Assembly (NCBI GenBank): GCA_944472135.2
Contig: OX235262.1
Coordinates: 60,298,440 to 60,362,439 of the forward strand
Direction of reading: 5' to 3'
Origin: Trichobilharzia regenti
Taxonomy: Eukaryota > Platyhelminthes > Trematoda > Strigeidida > Schistosomatidae
DNA: 64,000 nucleotides
Positions 1-11,239 of the stretch are shown one piece after another (the first letter of the stretch is position 1; each line of letters begins with the position of its first letter). A program made the position numbers and the translations under genes. Under the pieces are notes generated by a model. It was not told where the DNA came from and searched no databases. It was given only the letters and a program-made list of their open reading frames with translations.

Positions 1-697
1 TTCTATTACTATAATCCTGTATGTTCAAATTTTCTAGAACACATATTATAACTTACACTGCTTATTTGCTCAATGCTGCACGATTATCCCTGATTTTCTA
101 AACTACATTTGTTTATATCTAAAATGAATCTTATCTTACTATTCTATTACTATAATCCTGTATGTTCAAATTTTCTAGAACACATATTATAACTTACACT
201 GCTTATTTGCTCAATGCTGCACGATTATTCCCTGATTTTCTAAACTACATTTGTTTATATCTAAAATGAATCTTATCTTACTATTCTATTACTATAATCC
301 TGTATGTTCAATTTCTAGAACATATTATAACTTACCACTGCTTATTTGCTCAATGCTGCACGATTACTCCCTGATTTTCTAAACTACATTTGTTTATATC
401 TAAAATGAATCTTATCTTACTATTCTATTACTATAATCCTGTATGTTCAAATTTTCTAGAACAACATATTATAACTTACCACTGCTTATTTGCTCAATGC
501 TGCACGATTATTCCCTGATTTTCTAAACTACATTTGTTTATATCTAAAATGAATCTTATCTTACTATTCTATTACTATAATCCTGTATGTTCAAATTTTC
601 TAGAACAACATATTATAACTTACCACTGCTTATTTGCTCAATGCTGCACGACTACTCCCTGATTTTCTAAACTACATTTGTTTATATCTAAAATGAA
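1..697. repeat. Tandem satellite, ~142 bp unit, ~4.9 copies
   Basis: Units begin at 1, 142, 284, 423 and 567 (lengths 141, 142, 139 and 144 bp, last unit partial, ending near 697). Units differ only by scattered substitutions and 1-3 bp indels, for example cacat versus caacat near the middle. The array runs off the left edge, so its true length is unknown. No coding potential is seen. It ends abruptly where aaaatgaatctt changes to aaaatgaagtct. Confidence 0.95.
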
Positions 698-1699
698 GTC
701 TCAGATAGCCTTTCTTTCTTACATTTTTCGTCTTCAAAATGCTGTAAAAGATGAAACATACATGATGTTCTTCTGAAAGTAGTCATTCATACCATAAGTT
801 TGAGTAAGTCGACGAATAAATAGTTGGACAAACAAAAAGTTTGTGGCATTTTGCAACAGAAATTAAAAAAAAATAAATAAAAAATTAAAAAAAAATGAAG
901 CATTCCGACAGGGCCTTGCACAAAAAAGGTGGGAGGGTGGTGACTGCTAGTCAGCGGATATGATGGTGGGGACATATGTGAACCACCCTTATCTGTGGGA
1001 CAGCACTCTATTGCTATGGCTCCTGAGTTCGGATGGCTTCTGCAAAATGAGAATAAATAAAAAATAAAAAAAATAATGAAAAAAGAAATAGAAGTTGAAA
1101 ATTGCCTAGAGCCGAAGTTTAGACGCAAACTCCCGAATGAAAGTAAATGGTATGAGTCCGCTACTTCAGAAGGACACCGAACTGTATACTTCAGAAAAAC
1201 ATATATTACTAGGCGCTCGCTTTTCTTTTACATAGCTCATGCACTCTGACTTTTGTGTTTAACTCCTTTTAAACCTCGTAAGTAGGTGAAATTATCACCT
1301 GTCTTTCACTTTAAACTAATTGTTCGCAGAAAAGACTGTAAAATATCGGGAAAATAATATTTCCTGAAAAAAAACAATAAAAAACGATGAACCCCATGCC
1401 TGTTATATATTTTGAATTATTAACACCTTTTAAATACTTCTGCACCTGTCTGCTGGTTTTCTTGTGTCTTCTTCTCTTTTCAAACATACTGCTTTCAACG
1501 AAGGTACAGCGCTGCAATTCTCTACTTATTCGTGATATTGCTAGCTCATCTGGTGAATAACGGGATCATCGGTATTATAAAATCTGCTAACAAGTTCAAA
1601 GTGGGTCCCATAAACAACTGGAAATGTCACAAATATGATGTACTTACAGGTGAATTTAAAGTTTAATAGACTTTAAAACTCTTTCTGAATGATTTACTG
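698..1699. other. Non-coding stretch without recognised features
   Basis: AT-rich sequence with two A-rich low-complexity runs (about 847-897 and 1047-1085). The only open frames are short, low-complexity and Phe/Ser/Leu-rich, as expected from AT-rich DNA. No domain was recognised. Confidence 0.6.
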
Positions 1700-2036
1700 A
1701 TAATTATTGTTTATTCTGCATCTCTTATGTAATACGTCAGCACCTGTACAGAAATGCTACTTACCTTCCTCAACTAACGCAATCATTCATGATTCCCGCG
1801 TGAAATTGACATGTATTTTTTTTTCAATCACAGTTTAGATTTGATGCTATATCTATTTCCTTATTTCGACACTTCATTTTAAATGTTTCTCTCACATTTA
1901 CCAGTATTCAACTTATTTCTAAATTAACAAATCATATTATATGTCCTATAAGTTTTCATAAATGTACATATGTTCATGCCTGTAAAAATGGCTGGTTTCT
2001 GTTACAGAAATAAAATTATTATTATTATTATTATTA
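1700..2036 (+). mobile_element. LINE 3' end (CR1-like) with (ATT)n tail
   Basis: The segment ends in a phrase (catgcctgtaaaa ... ctgttacagaaataaa) followed by an ATT microsatellite at about 2013-2036. The CR1-like element at 2280-6062 ends with the same kind of phrase (gatgcctgtaaac ... tactgttacaagagaataaa). A microsatellite tail is typical of CR1-type LINE 3' ends. The left limit is uncertain. It abuts a BEL/Pao LTR fragment, so it probably inserted into that LTR. Confidence 0.45.
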
Positions 2037-2279
2037 TAAGTAATATTGTGATTTATTATTGTAATATTTGTTCATAGACCTCAGTTGTGAATCTTAGCTT
2101 AAAGCCTAATTTTAAAGTTGGCTATATGTTGGTGTTACAATAAAGAATTCTCGAGTAGCCAATCGGTGTTTTGGTTTTGCATCCGTTATTACTAAGCGTT
2201 TCTGAGAAACTTCAAGGAACAGCTTGAGTCCCAGCTTAGCAAGAGCTGGGCATTGACGGTTTACGGGACGTGGCTGACA
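2037..2279 (+). mobile_element. BEL/Pao LTR fragment (3' half)
   Basis: The sequence from agtaatattgtg to ggctgaca is about 80% similar to the inner half of the complete LTR at 6300-6734, in the opposite orientation, and to the end of the LTR-like copy at 13,425-14,114. All three share the phrase with ctcgag or ctagag, agagctggg and a terminal tgaca. The left side is cut by a LINE 3' tail. The right side meets CR1-like coding sequence exactly at the LTR terminus. Confidence 0.7.
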
Positions 2280-2345
2280 ACACACACTGACTTTGTCTCA
2301 TCTCCGAGCCCTTCCAAACATAGCGTAGGGATAGTAACAGGTAAC

Positions 2346-3166
2346 CATGTTAAGCTCTCCTCTAATAACTCTGGTTTACTATTAATTATGCTCCTGAATG
2401 CTAGATCTCTCCTTAATAAAATAACAACGCTTCGCTGCCTGGCATACATAGAACGGCCAACACTAATAATGGTGACTGAAACCTGGCTTACTACTGATAT
2501 ACCTGACACAAAGCTAGTAATAGACAACTACGACATCTATAGGAACGATAGAGTTGACAAAAGAGGAGGCGGTTGCTTAATATATGCCTATAAATCCACT
2601 AACTCCAATACTTTCAATAACCCAAATACTGACAAACTCCCAGAATCTAAGTGGATAAGCATCCACACAAACGAAAGTAAAATTCTCGTGGGATGTATAT
2701 ACAGACCCCCAATAGCCCTGAAATGACTGATATAACTATTGCAGAAATACTAGAGCATGTAGCCACGCTGGACTTCGACTACAAAGTAGTATGTGGAGAT
2801 TTCAACTTACCTGGAGTAAACTGGGATACCTGTACAGGACCAAGAATCCATGAAGAGCTACTACAAGCTATAGACATAGGAGGATGGAAGCAGTGCGTGC
2901 GCCTCCCTACAAGGAACCAAAATACTCTTGACTTAATCCTCTGTCATAACATAGAGCCCATCTCGATAGAGGTGGGAAATAAACTCGATAACAGTGATCA
3001 CAACATATTGTACTGCACGCTACCCCTCCGACTAACAACTAAATACACACCTAAAAATTCCCCGGTGCGCTATCAATATAGGGACTATAAGAATGCTGAT
3101 TGGGAATTCCTATCAGATCTGTTGAGAAGTTCTGACTGGGAAGAATACTTCATCAACATCACTTGA
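2346..3166 (+). pseudogene. CR1-like endonuclease domain, frameshifted
   Basis: This is the exonuclease-endonuclease-phosphatase type nuclease that nicks the target DNA in LINE retrotransposition. The first frame (to 2726) shows LLNARSLLNK, TETWL, DRVDKRGGGCLIY and CIYRPP. The second frame (from about 2693) shows VVCGDFNLPGVNWD, LDLILC and DNSDHNILY, the family's GDFN and SDH signatures. A frameshift near 2700-2725 and a TGA at about 3164 separate it from the RT, so this copy cannot make an intact endonuclease. A weak frame at 3365-3586 covers part of the linker. Confidence 0.85.
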
Positions 3167-3582
3167 GATTTTCTACAAAACAGTTGGCTCAGCAAGAGAC
3201 ACAATCGCGCCCCTAAAATCTGCCCTAAAGACACCAACTCCATTTATTGACCGGAAAACGCGACTAAAACTAAAGAAATTGAAAGGAAATACCATGTATT
3301 TAAGGAATTTAATGCGTTAAACCAAATACATGAAACTCTTAAACTGCTTGAAGAGAAACACAAAATGAAGTCACAACATGAGGAAAATAAAGCGCTAATG
3401 GGTAACACCAAAACTCAGGAACTTTGTAGGATATTGCAAAAACGTCTAAAAAGCAGTAAAGACAATAATGTAAGCATCTTGGAACATAGGGGTGTAATAT
3501 ACAACGATCCCCAGGTTATAAGTGAACTCCTCAGTGAGTGGTTTTGCAATGACACCAGAGTGCACCGACCCCAAATTTCCAA

Positions 3583-5196
3583 ATGACCTGCAAAAGTAAC
3601 CACAAATTAGGAGAAATAGATTTTAATATACAAAATATAGACTCAGCGATTAAGACATTGAAGTCAAATGGCAGTACTGGAACAGACGACATACCATCTG
3701 TCATATACAAAAATGGTAGCACGGAAATGGTAGTCTTGTTACTTAGAATATTTACTCTGTCACTGGAAACTGGAACTTATCCTGAAGTGTGGAAAACCAC
3801 ATACATATTACCTAAGCACAAAGCAGGGGCCAAAACCAGTGCATGCAACTATAGACCTATTAATATAACACCGGTAATATCACGAATAATGGAGAAAGTG
3901 GTTAAAGACCAAGTGTCAGACAACTTACTAGAACATGAACTTATCAACCCATCACAACACGGATTCCTCAAAAAGAGATCATGTGCGACCTGTCACATAG
4001 ACTTTTTCAATGAAGTTACACGAAGCAGGGACAACAGAGAACTAGTAATTGTGCTATATTTCGATATAACAAAAGCCTTCGATAGAGTCCCCCATAATCT
4101 GCTAGTCAGCAGGTTATGCTCACTAGGGATATGTGACCCTCTCCTGAGCTGGATAAAATCATTTCTCTGTGACAGAAATCAGATAACAAAAGTTGGCTCG
4201 ATAATCTCAAGGCCTAAACCTGTAAGTAGTGGTGTAATCCAGGGAAGTGTATTAGGCCCACTCCTATTCATAATATATATAAACAGTATCTGTGAATGCT
4301 TTAGTGTTGGTAAACCAATACTATATGCAGATGACTTAAAAGTGACCTATAAATGCAAGAACACAGATCTCGGAATAACAGTAAACGCCATACAGCAAGA
4401 ATTAGAAAAAATGGATAGATGGTGTGACACCTGGCAACTCCAGTTTAATGTCGACAAATGTGGCTGGCTCTGCATAGGTTGCAACAATTTAGAACTTGAC
4501 CTGACAATTCAAGGCCATGCACTCTTACGACTGGAATCTGTATTGGACCTAGGACTGAAATACTCACATGACTTATCATTTTCTGAACATATCTCCAAAC
4601 AAGTGTCAAAGTCACGCAGACTTATCGGCTTTCTACTCAGGAACTTTTACAGAAATGAGTCCAGAATTCTGTTGTACAAGGTTTGTGTGCGTCCTTTATT
4701 TGATTACTGTTCATTCATGTATAGTAGTATACGCATAGAGGACAAATTGAAAGTCGAGGGAGTGCAGAGGTACTTCACGTCAAAATTACTCGGAACCGAA
4801 AATGGTGCGAACTACTCCACTAGATGTGACACCCTAGGATTAGAAACACTATGGCTAAGACGCCTGAGACTAAACTTAACACTTTACTATAAGCTTCTAA
4901 ACCACTTAGTTTTTACCTCTACTAATGGCATTCGACTTTCAGATGACAGTGGCTACAAACTAAGACACACTAAGGGTACAGTAGCTATCGAACAATGTAA
5001 AACAGCTACCAGGCAAAAGTTTTATTTGATTAGGTATGCACAGATATGGAATAAACTACCAATGGAAATGCGTCAAGCAGGTACATTGGCCTCCTTCAAA
5101 AAAGTGCTTAACGACAAACTACAAGAGTTTGCAAACGACAGTAGTCCTAGTTCCTATCTGAGAGCCTCCGAAATTATAGGTCCATTTAATGTATAA
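3583..5196 (+). CDS. CR1-like reverse transcriptase ORF (537 aa)
   Basis: It copies LINE RNA at the nicked target. RT blocks appear in order: NYRPINITPVISRIMEKVV, YFDITKAFDRVPHNLL (catalytic Asp), GVIQGSVLGPLLF, LYADDLKV (YADD at 4324-4335) and the QLQFNVDKCGWLCIG block. A C-terminal region with WNKLP-type motif typical of CR1/jockey ends follows. The frame is open throughout, unlike the upstream endonuclease. The ATG at 3583 is simply the first in the open frame, so the original protein was longer. Orientation and order match the element. It is probably a remnant rather than an active protein. Confidence 0.85.
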   Translation: MTCKSNHKLGEIDFNIQNIDSAIKTLKSNGSTGTDDIPSVIYKNGSTEMVVLLLRIFTLSLETGTYPEVWKTTYILPKHKAGAKTSACNYRPINITPVISRIMEKVVKDQVSDNLLEHELINPSQHGFLKKRSCATCHIDFFNEVTRSRDNRELVIVLYFDITKAFDRVPHNLLVSRLCSLGICDPLLSWIKSFLCDRNQITKVGSIISRPKPVSSGVIQGSVLGPLLFIIYINSICECFSVGKPILYADDLKVTYKCKNTDLGITVNAIQQELEKMDRWCDTWQLQFNVDKCGWLCIGCNNLELDLTIQGHALLRLESVLDLGLKYSHDLSFSEHISKQVSKSRRLIGFLLRNFYRNESRILLYKVCVRPLFDYCSFMYSSIRIEDKLKVEGVQRYFTSKLLGTENGANYSTRCDTLGLETLWLRRLRLNLTLYYKLLNHLVFTSTNGIRLSDDSGYKLRHTKGTVAIEQCKTATRQKFYLIRYAQIWNKLPMEMRQAGTLASFKKVLNDKLQEFANDSSPSSYLRASEIIGPFNV

Positions 5197-6062
5197 GCTT
5201 AAATACTACACCTGTTGTTTTTGCCTATATTTATAATTTTAGATAAAACATTAACGATTAAGATACTTACCCTCAAACAGACAAGAAGTTTCGTTTGTAA
5301 AACTTCTACCCAACACAATAAGTGGAATAAAATGGACATAAACCGACAACATGAAAAAGATATAACTCACCACAACATCACATGGACAGATGTACGCTCG
5401 TTGGGCATCATATATGCCTCACCAACTACAACCCAACTTTCCTAAGATAATGTGATGAACTTATATCCGTAATGTTGCTGAGCAGTCAATATCCACAACT
5501 CCTGTCGGAACAACTAAAATTCAAAAACCTTCCTCACGAGAAGTAAATACCCACAAGCAGTAGAAATCCATTAATTAATGCGTCTAAAGCTTATGTATTT
5601 TACTCCCAACAATGACATTGCAGATCAAATGAGATAAACAAATCACTGATTTCAAAATAACGCATCAAGGATTCTGCACACAAAAATCTGATGTACGAAA
5701 ATTGACTTCAAGCTTTATTTTTTTCCCAGGCACTTATAACCCATCCACCAAAGACCTGGTTTTTTTGTTAATGCGAAGACAATACTTCTGTATTTCCTGA
5801 TGTGTTGCACTCACTGACAATCTAGCGGATTTTTCCAACTATGCACAGAAATGATTGTACATAAGTGAAAAGGATGTTTTATACTATTCGGATTAACATT
5901 TATCAAGTGTATGTATAATCTCCAGCGTACATGTTAAACATATTTTGCTATCGACTGTAAATTGTGACCGAATAATATGGTCCTATTTCTGTAACAATTT
6001 GATGATGCCTGTAAACTGGCGTCCCTCATGTACTGTTACAAGAGAATAAATCTATTTACCTA

Positions 6063-6299
6063 TTTAAATGAAATAAACATATCTCTGATTTCGAAATAAC
6101 ACATCAATGAACTATAAATCAAGGATTCTGCACACAACAAAATTACGTATGAAAATTGACTTCAAGCGTTATTTTTTTCCCAAGGCAATTATAACCCATC
6201 CACAAAAGACATGGTTGTTTTGTTAACGCGAAGACAATATTTCTGTATTTCCTGATGTGTTGTACTCACTGACAATCTGGCAGATATTTCGAACTATGC
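6063..6299 (+). repeat. Second partial copy of the CR1-like 3' UTR
   Basis: It repeats about 5625-5880 (aatgagataaacaaatcactg ... tcactgacaatct) with many substitutions and a short insertion. It directly follows the 3' end of the CR1-like element and directly precedes the terminus of the BEL/Pao LTR at 6300. It could be a remnant of a second CR1 insertion. Confidence 0.65.
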
Positions 6300-6734
6300 T
6301 GTCAGCCAAGTCTCATACACCGTTAATGCCCAGCTCTTGCTACGCTGGGACTCACACCGTTACTCGAAGCTTCTCAGAAACGCTTAGTACGAACGGACGC
6401 AAAAACCAGGACCCAGTTTGGCGACTCGAGAATTATTTATTCTAACACCAACATATGGCCATTGTACAACTAAGATTTACAACTAAGGTCTATGAACAAA
6501 TATTACAATAATAAATCACAATATTACTTCTGACGGTTGTCTCCTGACTTCTTTCTGAACAGCGACCGATGACACGATGACTGGTGTATTGATGCAACGT
6601 GACCAAAGCACCACCTCATGATACTCAACGCACGTCCTCGTATCTACCCGCTACCAATTACCACTGCAATCGCCTGTCACTCATTCTGCCTCAGTTCTAG
6701 TAACGGTGACGTATGCAAGCCTCAGTCGTCCACA
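6300..6734 (-). mobile_element. BEL/Pao 3' LTR (435 bp)
   Basis: On the minus strand it begins tgtggacgactg, directly after a purine run (ggggagcgggag, 6735-6746) that fits a polypurine tract, and ends ttggctgaca. The TG...CA ends and the tract support LTR status. It follows the pol remnant (7417-9190) in the correct order. A related copy in opposite orientation lies at 13,425-14,114 and a partial one at 2037-2279. Flanks of the outermost ends (tatgc and agtgg) do not match as a target duplication. Confidence 0.75.
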
Positions 6735-7034
6735 CTCCCGCTCCCCGGCGTGTGGGACCACAGCTAATCGTTATCTCCGTATGCATTTCATTCTCAGCAA
6801 TAGCCTCCCCGGCGTATACGACCCATCTGCTGTCTTTAACATCAATCAATTCATTCACGGATGTAGAAGACTAGAAACAACTTCAGAAGTAATCACGACG
6901 AAAATTTTAACAAAATTATGCAATAACAACAAGGTACGAAAACAACGAGTAAACACAATTAATCCAAAATCATAAATTGATAAGACACACCACTCGTATA
7001 CACAAACAGTACAAATAACCTCACGGATCATGTC

Positions 7035-7500
7035 TTGGTGGAATTCCTTTGAAGAATTTCAGGACTTACACCAGTACGCCTACAACCCTTTTCACGTTGA
7101 CGATTGTAAGTTGTAGAATATCCGGACATAATCAAGACTAACCAACAACTACAATAATTGGAACTCACACAATTATTTAACGCAAACATACGTACAATCA
7201 ATACATCAAATGTTGTGGATTCTGGCTTGACGGACTCCCCTTGAAGAACTGTAGGACTTACAGCAGTACGCCTACATTCCTTCTCAGGTTGATGATACAA
7301 GTGGAAGACTTCCAGACACGAAGAAAATTACCAACAGACAGATGAAAGATGATACCAATTCAGTATATACAACATGAACATATGTACAAAATCACACACC
7401 AAGCACGTTGGGCTGCTTATTGATGAGCTACCCCTTGAAGAATTGTAGGACTTACAGCAGTACGCCTACAACCCTTCTCAGGTTGACGCCCTAGGTTTGA
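7035..7500 (-). repeat. ~190 bp tandem repeats downstream of BEL/Pao pol
   Basis: The phrase caacctgagaaggg ... taggcgtactg ... gtaagtcct recurs on the minus strand near 7490, 7295 and 7105, spaced about 190-195 bp. The same unit occurs twice in plus orientation near 12,763 and 12,951. The frames through the units are partly open and encode QPEKGCRRTAVSPT-like peptides. The repeats sit between the integrase C-terminus and the LTR. Confidence 0.85.
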
Positions 7501-9190
7501 AAATCGTCTAGTGGTTTTTTCCTCCGTCTTTCGACTCTCAGCACCGTCCAGGAGACACAGTTTCCTAATACGTCGCACCAACATGCCATATCTTGCTCTC
7601 ACCTCAACCGTCCTCACCAATGCATCACCACTACAGAGTAGCCTTGCTACCACTCCTAAAGGCCATCTACCTGTGGCACATTTATCTGCTACTAACACTA
7701 CGTCACCAACCTTTATGTTTCGGCACAACTTTTTCCACTTGTCTCTGGTTTGCTGTGTTAGAACATACTCCTTTAACCATCTTTTCCAAAATATATCTTT
7801 CATGTGCCTAGCTTGTTTCCATCTTTTAATCGTAGGTATTCCTTCCCCGCTTGAGTCCTCTATGCCAGGGTTGCCTCTCAATAACAATAATTTATTTGGG
7901 GTTAACACATCAAAATCCTTGACGTCGTCCCTCACAGGTTATAACGGCCGGTCATTTAATATTCGTTCAGCTTCACAAAAAATGTCTCCAGCGTTTCTGC
8001 ATTCAAACTCTGGTTTTTAAATGTAAGGCTTAAAATACGCTTGATAATAATCAAAAGAAACGAACGCTTGATAATTCCTATAAGTCTTTCTCATAGCCCA
8101 CCTCTATGGCTGGCATGTGGTGGGTTGAGGTGCCACTCGATGTTCCTTTTCAGTAACTCTTCATGAATTCTTGTTTGGGGACCTTCGAAATACTCCTTAA
8201 GCTCGGCGTGACAGCCAACAAAATTGGTCCCTCTGTCGCTGAACATCATCTTCGGTGCACCCCGGCGATTTATAAATCTATGTAATGCTAGTACGAATGA
8301 ATCAGTAGTTAACGTATGAACCACCTCAATATGCACAGCTCTCATTTTCAAACAGGTGAATAAACAGCCATATCTTTTACGTAGGGTTCCGCCTCTCTTT
8401 ACCACAAAAGGTTCGAAAAAATCCACTCTGACTTACTCGAATGGATAATTCCCTTCAGAAGTTTGCCACGCTGGGAGTGGTGCCATCATCTGCTGTGCTG
8501 GACGAGCATTTCGCAGTTTACATTCCATGCACTTATCAATTATTTTACGGACAGCGGTACCTCCCTTCACTATCCAGAACTTACATCGAATACTTGGTAG
8601 TACTTGCGAATTACCCAAATGACCTTCAAAGACATGGTAGTGTCTTATAGTGAGATCAGTGACCGGATGGTAGCAAGGTAATAAAACCGGATGACGGGCC
8701 TCATATGACGATTCTAACATTTGTAGACGTCCACCAACCCTAGCGATCCCTTCGGAAACTATCGGAGATAATCTATCTAACCGCACCTTGAAATCTGCGA
8801 AATCAGGACTATCCTTCTTGGCAATCTCACCCCACGCTTCCCACTGAGCAGCCCTCAAAATCGCTAACTCTGCATTTCTGATATCTTCGACTCTCAAAGG
8901 TCCCACATTCATATTTTCGTATCCCGCAAGATGCATGACCTTTAAATACGTAACATATCGTGTCAATCACGCCACAGCTTTCAGTAATTTGTAACAAGAA
9001 GAATAATATTTAAAAAGTGGATGTAAACCTGAATGTCTTTCTTGAGTAGATGTTAAACTGAAACTTCTCTTAAACTCCAAGACACACTCGTTTATCGGTG
9101 GTTCATCTTCTCTACGAGGCCACATACTATCAGCCCTTAGCAAGAATCCTGGACCTTTCCACCACTTATTTTTATAATAATATATATTTC
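7417..9190 (-). pseudogene. BEL/Pao integrase region of pol, broken
   Basis: Integrase inserts the element cDNA into the genome. From 9190 downward the minus strand encodes KWWKGPGFLL and WP, the N-terminal signature of Pao-type integrase modules. An HHCC-type region (CMECKLRNARP) and the catalytic core (FSDRGTNFVGC, then a Glu region at HASHRGG) follow. The C-terminal module contains VGDVVLVAD and WPLGVV. Breaks include a TGA near 8968, a frameshift near 8430 and stops around 7935-8090. Protease, RT and RNase H are absent. The last frame (7417-7935) reads on into the 190 bp repeats. Upstream it is cut at about 9190 by the 3' tail of a CR1 copy. Confidence 0.85.
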
Positions 9191-11236
9191 TTCCTGTTCA
9201 TGCAGGAACATACCTATTGTACAGGCATGGATAAGTTATCATATAAATTACACATAATTTGGTGTGATGAATTTACAGTGTGTTTGTTCTTTCTGACATT
9301 AGAGTCAGTCGGAAAAGTCTGCTATAAAGTCTGTTTGTGTAACACATAAAGAGATATAGAAATATTGTCTTCGCATTAACAAAAAACCCAGACATCAGAT
9401 GAATGTAATACAGATATCTGGGAAAAATAAAGCTTGAAGTCAATTCTCCTATATAACTTTGTTGTGAACAGCATCCTTGGCTTAAAGATTATTGATGTAT
9501 TATGTTGAGATCAGTGATATATTTATTCCATTTTTCAGCGGTTTTATCGTAGTTTCATAACAGGAAATAAATTTGATCGTGGAGGCAAAAATTAGATAAG
9601 GTCATGTTGCGTTGTTTTACTGCATGAAATGGTGCGGAGGTCGATTCCAGAGTTCTCCATTTGCTCCATTTGTGCCTGCATGGCGGACTGTATTCGTAAG
9701 CTGAATAAAATGTTGAAAACTGTTTGAGAACCAGTTGCTTCTTCATTTCAGATCGTGAATACTCATTTACATCGTGTTCGCCAGCGTCTTCAATGGTAGA
9801 ATTGGGTCGTTCATGGAATTTGAGTGGTTATGAGATAGACGGTTTGGAATTAATCCACATTTCAGTTTAGATGCAGGGTTTTTCGGCCTCGACCAGAAGA
9901 TGAATAGGAGCAGCAGAATAACGGAAAGAGAAAGTATGTGAAAATGAAAAGGACATTAATATTTCATGCACTTATAAATGTTTATGTCAATTGTATATTA
10001 TACATTAGTACAAATTTACGTTTTAGTTGTGTTTTCACGTATTTATGCGAAGTCTTAGAGTTCATTTAGTGTCATAATGTGTATTAATGAGTCTGAGCGT
10101 TTTAGCGTTCTAATGTCTGGTGCGTTTGAGAAATAAGTGATGGGTTCTGGTAGGGATAATCATTGGGACAAAACAGTTTATATAGCAAGCGTTTGAAGGT
10201 TACAATAAAGTGACACGTCCTATTTCTAAGGGTAAACTAATCCTGTATGTTCCGTACTAAGTCTTTATGCATCCATGCTGCTAGTTTATTTATAGTTTTC
10301 AGATTGCTAAGGGTGTTGAAGTGCGTCTTTTAGGTGCTGTAGTAGATTAGTAGTTGATTCGTTCTAGGAGTAAATAGTTTATTAATATAATCAGTAGAGG
10401 GAAACAGTCTGTATAGAGGGCGTCTGAAGCTTGTAACCGAAGAGCAAGTTCTGACGTCTAGGGGTAGGCTATTCCATATTTTAGAATACATGACTGTGAA
10501 GAAGTTTTCACGGAGTGTTGACCTAAAAGAATGAGTTGTCACTGTGCAAGTTTGGTTACGCAGATCGCAAGAACCTTCCTGTGTGAATTGTATGCCCCTG
10601 TTACCTGAGAATGATATTTTGTGAAGGTCGTGAAAGTTCCTGAGTATGCATCCTAAGAGCATCCTCGATTTTCTAGTCTGTGATGCTACTTGCTCAGAGA
10701 ATGTCAAGTCACTAGAGTACCTCAGGCCTAGGTCAACGACACTTCGGAGCCTGGTTAAGTTAGCAGATTGGAGCGTTAATTTCAGGTCAATTGAGGGTGC
10801 TCCGAAGCAGATCCAGCCACATTTGTTCAGATTAAATTGGAGGTTCAATAAGGACGACCAAGCAGTCATTTTATCTAATTCCTTCTGCACTACATTCTCG
10901 AAGTACCCTAAGTCATCACGTTGGAATGTATAGGCTACTTTTAGGTCATCTGCAAAGATGAATGGTTTCCCGTGCGTGAAGCAAGAGCATATGTCATTGA
11001 TGTATAGCGTAAATAGGAGGGGTCCAATGGCACTACCTTGTACTACACCAGAAGTGATAGGGCTAGGTTTGGAGGTTGCAGACCCGAGTTTAACTATTCG
11101 AGACTTGTTGTTAATGAATGGTTTAAGCCATCCTAATAATGGGTCACGTATTCCTAAGGAGTTCAGCTTATGTATTAGCAGTAAATGGTCAACACGGTCA
11201 AATGCTTTAGAAATGTCAAAGTAGATGACAAGTAAT
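9175..11236 (-). mobile_element. CR1-like LINE, 5'-truncated, inserted in BEL/Pao
   Basis: On the minus strand: RT sequence from about 11,236 down to 10,330, a partly duplicated C-terminal segment (10,150-10,250 resembles 10,395-10,470), a 3' UTR matching 5625-5800 (at 9350-9540), and a terminal phrase atgcctgtacaat...aagaaata with an ATT-like tail at about 9175-9200. Both ends meet BEL/Pao coding sequence directly: integrase on the left and the gag end on the right. This is therefore a nested insertion. Confidence 0.75.
10330..11236 (-). pseudogene. CR1-like RT, C-terminal half
   Basis: Reading down from about 11,236, visible blocks are FDISKAFDRVDHLLL (catalytic Asp), SGVVQGSAIGPLLF, FIFADDLKVAY (FADD form of the catalytic box), LQFNLNKCGWICFG and VVDLGLRYSSDLTFSEQ. 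WNSLPLDVRTCSSV lies near the C-terminus. It is closely similar to the RT at 3583-5196, with an internal deletion of about 80 residues near LRNFHDLHK. It is 5'-truncated, and the frame is interrupted near 10,890. Confidence 0.8.
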
Positions 11237-11239
11237 ACC

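Larger units (their letters stand above)
2280..6062 (+). mobile_element. CR1-like non-LTR retrotransposon, near full length
   Basis: In order it holds an apurinic-type endonuclease region (about 2346-3166, broken), a linker (about 3170-3580), a reverse transcriptase (3583-5196) and a ~0.85 kb 3' UTR. The UTR ends in gatgcctgtaaac...gagaataaatc near 6062. The 5' end begins right after an LTR terminus, so the original 5' UTR may be missing. The same 3' UTR occurs inverted at 9.2-9.5 kb behind the minus-strand CR1 copy, which supports the element limits. A second partial copy of the 3' UTR follows at 6063-6299. Confidence 0.8.

Noticed and set aside
1..697. CRISPR-like spaced repeats
   Set aside because: Units are directly adjacent with no unique spacers, and the genome is eukaryotic. 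It is a satellite.
787..1517. Short minus-strand frames rich in Phe, Ser and Leu
   Set aside because: Low-complexity translation of AT-rich DNA, without domain or repeat support.
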